From Peribacillus asahii (lineage in GTDB: Bacteria > Bacillota > Bacilli > Bacillales > DSM-1321), in contig NZ_CP026095.1 in assembly GCF_004006295.1 (NCBI RefSeq), positions 4,369,501-4,433,500 on the forward strand: a stretch of DNA of 64,000 nt. The letters run 5' to 3'. Each line of letters starts with the position of its first letter. Positions within the stretch are counted from its first letter, which is position 1. The notes beneath the pieces are model-generated. The model saw only the letters and a program-made list of their open reading frames with translations. It ran no database searches and was not told the origin of the DNA. This document shows, piece by piece, positions 8,186 through 16,552 of the stretch. The translations under genes were made by a program, and so were the position numbers.

Positions 8186-9373
8186 TTATCCTCGAACGCC
8201 GCCTTCAAATCCAAATAATTCTTTACCATAGGCTGCAACAGAATCTTCATATAGAGACGTTTTATGTGTCGCTACTGCCATAAGGTCACGGAAGAACAAT
8301 TCCATTGCACCACCTTTGTACAGTGCACCTCCGCCTAAAGTTAAAAGAGAACGATAAGCGATATCTGTACAGGTTTTAATAATTTTTGTCCGAATAGCGA
8401 AGAATTCTGAACGTGGTACCTCTATACCTAATTTCTTACTATCATCAAGTAACTGAATATATTTATCCATCAACGCTTCAGCTACATGAAATTCTGTTGT
8501 CATTTCAGCGATAACACGTTGGCTTCTTGGTGATTCGCTTTCACGTACACCATCGACAAGTCGGATACGCTTTTCTGTTTGCGTCTTAAATTCTTGTAAG
8601 ATTCGTTCCGCACCGCCGAGCGCAATGCTTGGGAAGCCAACATAGAAAGCTGGGAAGTAAGGAACATCATAGTATGGATAATCGTGATCATACTCTTCCA
8701 TCGGTGGACGGCTCACTTTATCAATTTGTTCTAAACGAATAATCCGTTCGAATGGAATGTACACATTATCGACAACTACTTGGTTACTACCTGATCCACG
8801 TAATCCGAATGTATCCCAGTTTTTCACAATTCCCACTTCTGATTTATGGAACATTGGCATGCAGATTTCAGGTTTTGTGCTATCAGGGAATTCCATCATA
8901 ACGCCTAGGCCGATCCAATCACTGTAAAGAACTCCACTTGCAAAATTCCATTTTCCATTTACGCGAACACCACCATCACCATCAGGCTCCGCTTTTCCAA
9001 CTGCTGCGAAGACGTCACAGATTAAACCGCCATCTTGTATAATTTTTTCTCCTTCAACTTCTGGAAGATAAGCTGGCAGCGAATTGTGTAATGGGTAAAG
9101 AAATGTTAGCCAAGCTGCAGAAATATTGTAATTGGCAACCTTGCGAATAATTTTTGAAAATTCAGCGAAATCAACTTGTGGAAAGCCATATTTTTTTGGA
9201 AGCATTAACTTTGAAATTTGCGTTTCTTTCATCAAATTGATAACGTTTTCAGAAATAGTTGCATTTTCTTCTGCTGTTTTAGCTTCCTGTTCTGCTAAAC
9301 GACCGATTTTTTCTGCCCCTTCTAAAAGCTGTTCAAACGTCATATTTTTATTATCTAATGTTTGAGATCCCAT
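8186..9373 (-). CDS. Flavin-dependent monooxygenase, acyl-CoA dehydrogenase fold (HsaA-like oxygenase component)
   Basis: A 395-residue protein with the acyl-CoA dehydrogenase fold used by group D flavin monooxygenases. Visible signatures are PKKYGF near residue 60, NGKWNFASGVLYSDW near 140-153, WDTFGLRGSGSNQVVVDNVYIP near 190 and ALGGAERI near 265. Such enzymes hydroxylate a phenol ortho to its hydroxyl with reduced flavin and O2, giving a catechol. It is the first gene of the operon that continues through the reductase, FAD synthetase-like protein, dioxygenase, hydrolase and hydratase, so it probably catalyses the entry step. Substrate is not determined; relatives act on secosteroid phenols, hydroxyphenylacetate and similar compounds. 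Confidence 0.83.
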   Translation of the reverse strand: MGSQTLDNKNMTFEQLLEGAEKIGRLAEQEAKTAEENATISENVINLMKETQISKLMLPKKYGFPQVDFAEFSKIIRKVANYNISAAWLTFLYPLHNSLPAYLPEVEGEKIIQDGGLICDVFAAVGKAEPDGDGGVRVNGKWNFASGVLYSDWIGLGVMMEFPDSTKPEICMPMFHKSEVGIVKNWDTFGLRGSGSNQVVVDNVYIPFERIIRLEQIDKVSRPPMEEYDHDYPYYDVPYFPAFYVGFPSIALGGAERILQEFKTQTEKRIRLVDGVRESESPRSQRVIAEMTTEFHVAEALMDKYIQLLDDSKKLGIEVPRSEFFAIRTKIIKTCTDIAYRSLLTLGGGALYKGGAMELFFRDLMAVATHKTSLYEDSVAAYGKELFGFEGGVRG

Positions 9374-9431
9374 GTTATTTGCACCTCTTTTTACGTATTT
9401 TTTAAAACTAGAAGAATGAGTGTATCAATTT

Positions 9432-9445
9432 TGTTATCGCTTTCA
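9432..9445. promoter_or_regulatory. CcpA cre site in the leader of the aromatic operon
   Basis: On the minus strand ATGAAAGCGATAACAA fits the consensus WTGNAARCGNWWWCAW. It is 59 bases upstream of the monooxygenase start and inside the gap that must contain the operon promoter, a typical place for repression or roadblock by CcpA-HPr(Ser-P). Confidence 0.7.
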
Positions 9446-9516
9446 TTTCCTATTTAAGGAGTTTTCCCCTCCTCATTTATCTAATTTAATTGTAGTTAAG
9501 AAACAACATTCAAACT

Positions 9517-9565
9517 AGAGCAATAATTGTCCTTAAATTGAATTTATTCAGACATTTATTGCTCT
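9517..9565. promoter_or_regulatory. Inverted-repeat operator candidate for the XylR-N/PucR regulator
   Basis: Two 15-base arms, AGAGCAATAATTGTC at 9517-9531 and its inverse GACATTTATTGCTCT at 9551-9565, match at 14 of 15 positions. The arm centres are 34 bases apart, close to three helical turns. The element sits upstream of the monooxygenase operon and next to the regulator gene's 3' end, as expected of an activator binding site. Protein assignment is inference. Confidence 0.55.
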
Positions 9566-9627
9566 GTATACATCAAAGATCCTCTATGGCCTATAACCAG
9601 AACCATCAAAATTAAACTTTTTCATAT

Positions 9628-9656
9628 AAAAAAGACCAGCTAATGATAGCTGATCT
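9628..9656 (-). terminator. Terminator of the regulator gene
   Basis: AGATCAGCTA / TAGCTGGTCT stem with a four-base loop followed by six T on the minus strand, immediately after the regulator's stop codon. Confidence 0.85.
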
Positions 9657-9662
9657 CGCTTG

Positions 9663-11519
9663 CTATAGAATTGGCAATTCGTCAGTGACAATTAACGATT
9701 TAATAAGCAATAACAATTGATGAGCTTCGTTTGAATCTCGAAGGTCTTTGTCAAGAATCCCTTCAATCTTTTGAATACGATGTCGCAATCCACTCATCGA
9801 CAAAGCCAAATCACTCATCGTCTGTTCTAATTTCCCACCATTCAGTAGAAAAAAATAGAGGGTTTTTAGCAGTTCAACCGCTTTCGGATCTTCTATATTA
9901 TATAATGAACCAAGCTCCTGTTTGGCTACAGAACGAATACTGTTGATATTTTGAGAATTGATTAGAATACCAATAATACCGAGTGAGCGAAACGGTACAA
10001 CCGGTTTTTTCGTTGTTAAACGTAAAGCAACAAGCGCCTCTTCATAAGACTTGAATGCATTTGATGGGTTATCAGCAAGATTGCTGATGCCAATTTTAAA
10101 ATGTTCTTGTGGGTATTTTTTATTTAAAAAATGATAGAAGTCATTCATCTCTTCTTCAATGGATGATGAGACTGCTTTTTTTGGGATAAAACAAACAATT
10201 TTCTGGTCACGATGTCCTGCCAATATCGTTTGCTTTTTGTCGTGGAAATAACTGAACGATGCTTCATAAAATTGCTCTTGAAATAAATAATCTTCCTCAA
10301 TTGAACAGTTCTTTTTTTTATATGACAGCACTACTATATAGTAAGGTTGAGCAAGATTAAGTCCAGCGTAGCGACCTCTTTTTATGATTTCATCTGCTGT
10401 AAATTTCCCTTCTAAAATCTCTTCTAAAAAGTTACCTTTCATGCGTTCAAATGATTCAAATTTTGTTTTTTCATTTAACAAAACAAGCGAAACAGCATTG
10501 GCAAAACGATCTAAAAACAGATAATCTTTTTCCTGACGACTGTAACCGTCCTCTGCTTCATAGATTAGCGAGCACCATCCTAATATTTCTCTTTGAACAA
10601 GTACAGGTGTCAAAAGCCGCTTTTGTCGATTAGTTTGAATCATCTTTTTGCGAAATTGTAGAAGCTCTTTGGACATATACTGATCTATATATTGATCCAT
10701 ATCTTCTTTTAATTCCAAATACTGTTCTTCAGACAATCCAGAATGCACGATAGTGCGAGCGTCTATACTTTCTACAATCACTGGAATCTGCATTGTTTCA
10801 TACATCATGTCTACAATCTTTTGCAAATACTGACCATTGATTACTTCTTCAGTCATATTCTTTTGAAAATCCGACAGTTGTGTTATGAAGTTTTTTTGCT
10901 CTAACAACTGGTCGTACGTGTATTTCAGTTCGTTTACAATAGGCGTTTCATTGTAAAGTTCAAGTTCTTCCGGCATGTCATGGGCCCATTCTTCTTTCGT
11001 TTTTACCACCCATTGACATTCGTCATGCCCTTGTGCAATGCAAGTCAATTCTTTTGCAAGAAGCGGCTGGCCAAAGATCGTCGACATAAACCCGCTTGCA
11101 TAGCCAATTAACGTATGACAAACCGGTTTATCAGAAACACCAGATTGCTTAAGATGCTCTTCACCTTCATAAGAGCCGAGCCAAGCTCCTTGTCCTAATA
11201 CATTTTTCACCTTTTGCGATTCATCAAAATCAACTTGACACTCATGGCGGAATCCACGAATATGGCCGTTTTCAATATGCAGCAGTGGACCACTTTTTAT
11301 TAACTCTTTTAACGGTGCATCACTTTTCATTGCTTCTTTGCCATCATGCGCCCCCATCTCCCAACCAAAATGAAACAAAAAGCTCTTTGCACGTTTGGTG
11401 CCAATATTTCGGACGAGATGCTCACGAATGATGCCAAATGCTGATGATGGATAAACAATTTTACGCTCACACTCTACTATCTCAAAACTATTACCCTGTT
11501 CGGCAATCTGGATTTTCAT
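9663..11519 (-). CDS. Hybrid aromatic-responsive regulator: XylR-N + V4R sensor fused to a PucR-type DNA-binding end
   Basis: A 618-residue regulator. Residues ~10-110 resemble the effector-binding N-terminal domain of XylR/DmpR, and about 130-175 form a V4R domain (LIGYASGFMSTIFGQP and TCIAQGHDECQW). After a linker and a GAF-like middle region, the C-terminal ~60 residues match the PucR helix-turn-helix (LALSMSGLRHRIQKIEGIL then DLRD). There is no sigma-54 AAA+ domain, so it should act with sigma-A rather than as an enhancer-binding protein. It lies directly upstream of the meta-cleavage operon, reads the same way, and probably activates it when the phenolic effector binds. A dispersed repeat and a weak cre-like sequence (11555-11568, two mismatches) lie upstream. 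Confidence 0.82.
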   Translation of the reverse strand: MKIQIAEQGNSFEIVECERKIVYPSSAFGIIREHLVRNIGTKRAKSFLFHFGWEMGAHDGKEAMKSDAPLKELIKSGPLLHIENGHIRGFRHECQVDFDESQKVKNVLGQGAWLGSYEGEEHLKQSGVSDKPVCHTLIGYASGFMSTIFGQPLLAKELTCIAQGHDECQWVVKTKEEWAHDMPEELELYNETPIVNELKYTYDQLLEQKNFITQLSDFQKNMTEEVINGQYLQKIVDMMYETMQIPVIVESIDARTIVHSGLSEEQYLELKEDMDQYIDQYMSKELLQFRKKMIQTNRQKRLLTPVLVQREILGWCSLIYEAEDGYSRQEKDYLFLDRFANAVSLVLLNEKTKFESFERMKGNFLEEILEGKFTADEIIKRGRYAGLNLAQPYYIVVLSYKKKNCSIEEDYLFQEQFYEASFSYFHDKKQTILAGHRDQKIVCFIPKKAVSSSIEEEMNDFYHFLNKKYPQEHFKIGISNLADNPSNAFKSYEEALVALRLTTKKPVVPFRSLGIIGILINSQNINSIRSVAKQELGSLYNIEDPKAVELLKTLYFFLLNGGKLEQTMSDLALSMSGLRHRIQKIEGILDKDLRDSNEAHQLLLLIKSLIVTDELPIL

Positions 11520-11570
11520 ATGAATCTCTCCCTCTCATTAATTAGCATTATAAAAGAAAGCGCTTACTAA

Positions 11571-11670
11571 TAAAAGCACAAGGCGCCTGCCTATCGGCGA
11601 CAAGCATAAGACGAGACAGCTGGAAGGCTGTTGTTTAGCATTAGAGTCGATAGCGTACGAAACTAGACAA
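11571..11670. repeat. Dispersed structured repeat, degenerate copy
   Basis: Shares GGCGCCTG...ATCGGCGACAAGCATAAG and a terminal CTAGACA with the copy at 57450-57575 and more distantly with 25402-25525. The right arm (AGTCGATAGCG) is eroded. It fills the gap between mhpE and the regulator gene. Confidence 0.65.
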
Positions 11671-11766
11671 AAAGCTAAGTACCAAAAATTTATATTTTCC
11701 TATCCTTTAAAATAAAGAAAAGAATGAGAGAAGAGTGACTCTCTCATTCCAATGTCAGCTATTTTA

Positions 11767-12789
11767 TTATACTAAAGTACGCTTCGCTTGAGCAATTTCT
11801 GCTGCTACATCCAAGATCATATCCTCTTGGCCGCCAACTACTTTACGTTTTCCTAATTCAATTAAAATATCGCGTGAATCGATATTAAATCTTTCAGCTG
11901 CGCGTTTCGCATGAAGAGCAAAGCTTGAGTATACCCCAGCATACCCTAGAGTAAGACTATCTTTTGTAATTTCTTGAGGCGTTTGCAAAATCGGAGCCAC
12001 AATGTCTTCTGCCAAATCCATCATTTTATATAAATCTACCCCTGTTTGAATTCCCATCCGTTCAAGAACGGCTACAAGTACTTCTGTTTGTGTATTACCA
12101 GCACCTGCTCCTAAGCAGCGAACACTGCCATCAATACGAGTAGCTCCTTCTTCGATTGCAGCAAGTGTGTTTGCCATTGCAAGAGATAAATTATTATGAC
12201 CATGGAAACCTATGTTAATGCCTACAGATTGTTTAAGCGCACGAATACGTTCACGAACTTGGTCTGGAAGGAGATAACCCGCTGAATCAACAACATATAC
12301 ATTATCTGCTCCATAGCTTTCCATTAATTTTGCCTGCTCTACTAATTTTTCGACCGGTGCCATATGGGCCATCATTAAAAATCCGACCGTTTCCATTCCG
12401 AGTTCTTTTGCATAAGCAATATGTTGTGGAGCGACATCTGCCTCGGTTACATGAGTTGCAATACGAGCCATTTTTGCACCTAAATTGGCTGCCTCTTTTA
12501 ATTCATGCAGGGTACCGATACCTGGTAATAATAAAACAGCAATTTTTGATTTATCAGCAACAGAAACTGCTGCTTCGATTAATTCCATTTCGTTTGTCCT
12601 TGATAAACCGTACTGTAAAGACGATCCAGCTAATCCATCTCCGTGTGATACTTCGATATAAGGGACATTTGCGTCATTCAATGCTTTTGCAACTTTACGT
12701 ACTTGCTCTACCGTGTATTGATGAGAAATCGCATGGCTTCCATCTCGCAACGCTACCTCAGTGATAAGGATATCTTTTTTAGTTGTCAT
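11767..12789 (-). CDS. mhpE: 4-hydroxy-2-oxovalerate aldolase
   Basis: A 340-residue class II pyruvate aldolase of the DmpG/MhpE type. The metal-binding residues are visible: Asp in LRDGSHA near residue 16 and the two His in GFHGHNN near 195-201. It splits 4-hydroxy-2-oxovalerate into pyruvate and acetaldehyde. Enzymes of this family channel acetaldehyde straight to the partner dehydrogenase, whose gene is immediately upstream with a 25-base gap. Length and motifs are normal for the family. Confidence 0.93.
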   Translation of the reverse strand: MTTKKDILITEVALRDGSHAISHQYTVEQVRKVAKALNDANVPYIEVSHGDGLAGSSLQYGLSRTNEMELIEAAVSVADKSKIAVLLLPGIGTLHELKEAANLGAKMARIATHVTEADVAPQHIAYAKELGMETVGFLMMAHMAPVEKLVEQAKLMESYGADNVYVVDSAGYLLPDQVRERIRALKQSVGINIGFHGHNNLSLAMANTLAAIEEGATRIDGSVRCLGAGAGNTQTEVLVAVLERMGIQTGVDLYKMMDLAEDIVAPILQTPQEITKDSLTLGYAGVYSSFALHAKRAAERFNIDSRDILIELGKRKVVGGQEDMILDVAAEIAQAKRTLV

Positions 12790-12814
12790 TGTGTGTTATA
12801 CCCCTTTCTACAGC

Positions 12815-13699
12815 TCAAACTGTTTCTTTCGTTAATAAGTTTTTTGCGAATTCTTCTGCTATTTTCACGCCCGCCGCTGTCATAATATCAAGATTTCCTG
12901 AATATTTAGGTAAGTAATCTCCGGCACCTTCTACTTCAAGGAAAATCGTTACTTTATTTCCGTCAAAGATTGGCTCTGTACGAACACGATAGCCAGGAAC
13001 ATATGATTGAACAACTTTCGTCATTTCTTCAATTGATTGCTTAATTGCTTCTTCGTCCATTTTTCCTTCTTCTACAAGAGTATAAACTGTATCACGCATA
13101 AGAATCGGTGGTTCTGCAGGATTCAAGATAATAATTGCCTTTCCTTTTTTAGCACCTCCAACTACTTCAATCGCACGTGAAGTAGTTTCAGTAAACTCAT
13201 CGATATTTGCACGAGTTCCAGGTCCTGCGCTAAGACTTGAGATTGTTGCAACGATCTCAGCATATTCAACTGGACTTACTCGGTTTACTGCATGGACCAT
13301 CGGGATTGTCGCTTGACCGCCACAAGTAATTAAATTGATATTATCCTTATCTAAATGCTCTTCAATGTTCACTGCTGCACACACATATGGACCTACAGCA
13401 GCAGGAGTCATATCAATCACTTTTTTCCCTGCTTCTTTTAACACTTTTGCATTGTAGAGATGAGCCTTGGCGGATGTTGCATCAAAGATAATATCAGCCA
13501 ATTCTGGTGTTTCGAGAAATCCATCGATTCCCTTATCAATAGCCACATAACCTAATTCTCTCGCACGACGTAACCCGTCCGAATGTGGATCAATCCCAAT
13601 AACAGTCGTCAGCTCTAAAACTTCAGAGCGTCCTAGTTTTATCATAAGATCTGTACCTATATTTCCTGAGCCAAGAATAGCAACCTTTACTTTTGACAA
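12815..13699 (-). CDS. mhpF: Acetaldehyde dehydrogenase (acylating)
   Basis: A 294-residue enzyme of the DmpF/MhpF family. The Rossmann start [15 protein letters not shown] binds NAD, and [15 protein letters not shown] near residue 130 holds the catalytic Cys. It converts acetaldehyde and CoA to acetyl-CoA with NAD+ and forms a channelling complex with the MhpE aldolase. It follows the IclR gene by 30 bases and precedes mhpE by 25, so the three form one transcription unit separate from the main ring-cleavage operon. Confidence 0.93.
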   Translation of the reverse strand: MSKVKVAILGSGNIGTDLMIKLGRSEVLELTTVIGIDPHSDGLRRARELGYVAIDKGIDGFLETPELADIIFDATSAKAHLYNAKVLKEAGKKVIDMTPAAVGPYVCAAVNIEEHLDKDNINLITCGGQATIPMVHAVNRVSPVEYAEIVATISSLSAGPGTRANIDEFTETTSRAIEVVGGAKKGKAIIILNPAEPPILMRDTVYTLVEEGKMDEEAIKQSIEEMTKVVQSYVPGYRVRTEPIFDGNKVTIFLEVEGAGDYLPKYSGNLDIMTAAGVKIAEEFAKNLLTKETV

Positions 13700-13729
13700 A
13701 ATATTCTCCCCCTAAACTATAAATATATT

Positions 13730-14530
13730 TTAAAAACTCTCTAAACCCGTTTCTATTGGATTATTTCCTTCCCTATAACCTAAACAACTTGAAATTTCAG
13801 ATGCAGCTCTTTTAATTTTCATTATTACTTCTGGCATCCGCACTTCGTCAAACCTCATTTTAGGTGCGGCACAACTAATGGAAGCGATTACTTTTCCTTG
13901 ATGATTAAATATTGGAGCGGCTACACATTTGAGCCCTAATTCGATCTCTTCATCATCAATGGCATAGCCCTTCTCCCGTATTGACTGTAAATGATTTTTT
14001 ATATCCGTTATATTCGTCATTGTATACTTTGTATACGCTTCCAACGCAGCAGATGATAAAACCCTATCTATTTCATTTTCGCTTTGGTAAGCCAGAATCA
14101 CCTTACCAACACCTGTACAATGAACCGGAGCTCTTTTTCCTACATGTGAATAGATGGTAAGGGCTCTCGCTCCTTCCACTTTTTCAATATAAATCACTTC
14201 GTCTTGCTGTCGTATAACTAAATGAACGGTTTCATTAAGTTCATCCACTAGATTCCCAATAATTGGTCTAGCAACTTTTCCAATATCAAGCTGTTCCCCC
14301 ACAAAATTCCCCAATTCGAAGAGTTTGATCCCCAACTTATACTTCAAATCATCTGGGTTTTGTTGAAGGTAACCCCTATGTTCTAAAGTCTTGATAATCC
14401 CATGAACCGTACTTTTTGATAAGTTTAGTTTTTGACTTATTTCTTTAATACTTAGTTCTGGATTTGAAACCATGAACAATTCTAGGACATCAGCAGCCCT
14501 TTCAATCGATTGAATAAGACGTTCAGCCAC
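13730..14530 (-). CDS. IclR-family transcriptional regulator
   Basis: A 266-residue regulator. An N-terminal winged helix-turn-helix (ISQKLNLSKSTVHGIIKTLE, about residues 30-55) is followed by the IclR effector domain (VHCTGVGKVILAY near 137, IDDEEIELGLKCVAAPI near 190). GAGGGGG lies six bases ahead of the GTG at 14530 but only one base before the ATG at 14536, so GTG is preferred. Relatives such as MhpR and PcaR control aromatic pathways. Being first in the unit with mhpF and mhpE, it probably controls these genes and itself through the palindrome at 14547-14576. Confidence 0.85.
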   Translation of the reverse strand: MAERLIQSIERAADVLELFMVSNPELSIKEISQKLNLSKSTVHGIIKTLEHRGYLQQNPDDLKYKLGIKLFELGNFVGEQLDIGKVARPIIGNLVDELNETVHLVIRQQDEVIYIEKVEGARALTIYSHVGKRAPVHCTGVGKVILAYQSENEIDRVLSSAALEAYTKYTMTNITDIKNHLQSIREKGYAIDDEEIELGLKCVAAPIFNHQGKVIASISCAAPKMRFDEVRMPEVIMKIKRAASEISSCLGYREGNNPIETGLESF

Positions 14531-14546
14531 TCTCATCCCCCTCTAT

Positions 14547-14576
14547 GTTCGTCATTGTCGAATGACGTTCGTAATT
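14547..14576. promoter_or_regulatory. Palindromic operator candidate upstream of the IclR gene
   Basis: CGTCATT-GTCG-AATGACG (14550-14567) is a perfect 7-bp inverted repeat, and GTTCGTCATT is echoed as GTTCGTAATT at 14568. It lies 17 bases upstream of the start codon, fitting an autoregulatory site for the IclR protein. Binding is inferred. Confidence 0.5.
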
Positions 14577-14677
14577 TACCCATTGGATGTTATTATAGTA
14601 ACCCTTATTTATAACTCGTGTCAATATATTCTGATAATTTATACTATATATTAACTATCCGAAGCCTTATAAACGAT

Positions 14678-14708
14678 AAAAAGGCCTATATCATAACAGA
14701 TATAAGCC
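14678..14708 (-). terminator. Terminator of the HesB-like gene
   Basis: GGCTTATATC / GATATAGGCC stem on the minus strand followed by TTTTTA, 23 bases after the stop codon. Confidence 0.8.
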
Positions 14709-14730
14709 AAAAATGATTTTTGATCCAATA

Positions 14731-15000
14731 TTATATAACTTCAAATTGTTTAAAACCAGTCTGATCTGGTATAAAATCTATTTGTTTATTATTGAAATAA
14801 TGGTGCTCACCTTTGTCTATAATAAAATGCATTCCATTCATAACAAATTCAGTATCATTTGTCTGGATAGATTCTTCAAAAGTCAATTTCAGTTTCATGA
14901 AACAACTCTTACGCATTTGGAGCCGAATTAGTTTATTTGAATCTGTTAATTTTAACCTGTTCTGCAGTTCTGTTTTTGCTGATTGTGTTATAGTAAACAC
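14731..15000 (-). CDS. HesB/IscA-fold small protein lacking the usual cysteines
   Basis: An 89-residue protein resembling the HesB/YneR branch of Fe-S biogenesis-like proteins (opening FTITQSAKTELQNRL; late FIPDQTGFKQFEV). A-type carriers such as IscA use three cysteines, two of them in a C-terminal CGCG-like motif; here only one Cys (near residue 33) is present and the C-terminal motif is absent, so a classical iron-sulfur carrier role is doubtful. AGGGGTG precedes a GTG start. It marks the right edge of the catabolic insertion and has its own terminator. Family membership is fairly likely, function unknown. Confidence 0.65.
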   Translation of the reverse strand: MFTITQSAKTELQNRLKLTDSNKLIRLQMRKSCFMKLKLTFEESIQTNDTEFVMNGMHFIIDKGEHHYFNNKQIDFIPDQTGFKQFEVI

Positions 15001-15040
15001 GAAATCACCCCTATGCTCATTTTACCTTTCAGCAGAGCTA

Positions 15041-15074
15041 AAAGGCGTGTGAAACCACATTTTCAAACGCCTAA
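15041..15074 (-). terminator. Hairpin terminator after minJ, member of a repeated hairpin pair
   Basis: AGGCGTTTG / CACACGCCT-type stem followed by TTTTA on the minus strand. The same motif (TTAAAAGGCGTG...CGCCT) recurs after ctpB at 16469-16502, so the two look like copies of one mobile or conserved hairpin. Confidence 0.55.
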
Positions 15075-15159
15075 GCCAAAAATTTTCTAAATCAACAATA
15101 TTCATTAACAAAACCATTTTTTAAAACGACCTATTCTAATCCATTATGAAAAATCACAA

Positions 15160-16347
15160 TCACATTACTTGAAGGTCCTTCAGTTGACTTTCAACAAACA
15201 ACAACCCAAGTTCATAATGCTCTCCTTCAAATAACGCTCGTTGTACAAGACGCATCTCTCCATTGTTCCCAATCACTTCAAGCTTACAGTGAGCCCGATT
15301 CTTTTGCAGAGCTTGGTAGAGCTGCGCTTCTGTTTTTACGACAACACCATTAATTTTGGAGATGATTTCTCCTTTTTCAAGACCCATTTTGTCCGCTGGA
15401 GTGTGCGGGATAACTCCAAGAATCTTAACACCCTTTGCACTTTGCGAGAAGTAAAATGGACGTTTGTCATCAGCCGTTTTCTGTAGATAATAGATTAGTT
15501 CACGCCCTGCTAACGCAAGGATGGCCGTCACAATTGCGAGCACTGGATACCAATAGCTTAGAAGCGCAAGTACTGTCATAAAGAAACCTAAAGAGACAAC
15601 TTGCTTTCCATGAGCCCTGACCGCTTGTTCTGGAATCGTTCCTTGCACGTTCTGGGTAAAACCAATGATGACTGGAAGGACAATTGGCGCAATCTGTGCT
15701 TCACCAATTGAAAAGATTGGATACCACGTAAACGGTGCAGAAAGTTCCCCGCCGGGAATAAAAACAAACATCGGAAGCAACCAAATTCTGCGTGATGCAT
15801 ATAATCCAATTGTTTGTCCCCGCTTAGAAACAGTGAACTGCGGTGTCATAACTTTGGCACCATTTCGCTGAATAATAAACCCTTCAGCAATTAACAAAAG
15901 CCCAAGCAAAATAGCCAATGTTGGATAGATAGCCTTCTCTAGCTGTTCAAAATACTCATTCCATACCGGAAGCTGCACGTTTTGTTGATAAATGAAAAAT
16001 ACGATAAAAAATGTCAACGAAAGCGTGTAAGCTGGCGATAAGAAACGGAACTGGAACGTCAACGCCAGTACTAGCGTAACAGCTGTTAGAATAATCATAG
16101 CTGCTATTGGGATGGCCAGCCCTGTCCCAAGCGTAATAATCGAAAGAATCAGACCCCATAGAAGTCCTTGCGGCAACAAGCCCTGCCATTCATGAGAGCT
16201 ATCCAAAATTTTCGTATTAAAATTGCGCCGTTCTTGCTTCACACGTTGAGATCCAATCCACCAGCATAATATCAGAGACAAATAAAACAATGGATTTAAA
16301 AAGAGTTCTCCTAATCCAACTAAGCACGCAATCAGCCAGTCTGTCAT
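15160..16347 (-). CDS. minJ: MinJ-like cell-division topology protein (PDZ membrane protein)
   Basis: A 395-residue membrane protein with roughly eight hydrophobic segments in the first 280 residues and a C-terminal PDZ domain (GVKILGVIPHTPADKMGLEKG at about 305-325 and following). Length and layout match B. subtilis MinJ (YvjD), which links DivIVA at poles and septa to the MinCD division inhibitor and is also needed for swarming. The gene order minJ-ctpB is as in B. subtilis. GGAG precedes the ATG with good spacing. A hairpin terminator follows. Confidence 0.88.
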   Translation of the reverse strand: MTDWLIACLVGLGELFLNPLFYLSLILCWWIGSQRVKQERRNFNTKILDSSHEWQGLLPQGLLWGLILSIITLGTGLAIPIAAMIILTAVTLVLALTFQFRFLSPAYTLSLTFFIVFFIYQQNVQLPVWNEYFEQLEKAIYPTLAILLGLLLIAEGFIIQRNGAKVMTPQFTVSKRGQTIGLYASRRIWLLPMFVFIPGGELSAPFTWYPIFSIGEAQIAPIVLPVIIGFTQNVQGTIPEQAVRAHGKQVVSLGFFMTVLALLSYWYPVLAIVTAILALAGRELIYYLQKTADDKRPFYFSQSAKGVKILGVIPHTPADKMGLEKGEIISKINGVVVKTEAQLYQALQKNRAHCKLEVIGNNGEMRLVQRALFEGEHYELGLLFVESQLKDLQVM

Positions 16348-16468
16348 TAAATCTCCACCACCTTTGCTATCTCTTATTCTACCAAAAATACAGTAGCCGG
16401 TGGAGGGTCGGATTCATTAATTGAAAGATTAGATGAAGAATCTCTTTTTTAGATAATAAGACACTGTT

Positions 16469-16502
16469 AAAAGGCGTGCGAGACCGTGGTCACGCACGCC
16501 TG
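16469..16502 (-). terminator. Hairpin terminator after ctpB
   Basis: GGCGTGCG / CGCACGCC arms (16473-16480 and 16493-16500) with TTTTAACAG next on the minus strand. It is related in sequence to the hairpin at 15041-15074. Confidence 0.6.
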
Positions 16503-16552
16503 AGTCAGAAGTTGTATTACCTTTCAAAGTCTTTAGATACATGACATAGTAG

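Noticed and set aside
9663..11519. Sigma-54 enhancer-binding XylR protein
   Set aside because: The AAA+ domain with its GAFTGA motif is absent and the C-terminus is PucR-like, so no sigma-54 promoter was sought.
11555..11568. cre site upstream of the hybrid regulator
   Set aside because: The core AAAGCGCTT is right but both outer dinucleotides of the consensus mismatch; kept only as a weak note.
14713..14931. Plus-strand frame of 72 residues opposite the HesB-like gene
   Set aside because: It is antisense to a gene with a good ribosome site and family resemblance, and has no features of its own.
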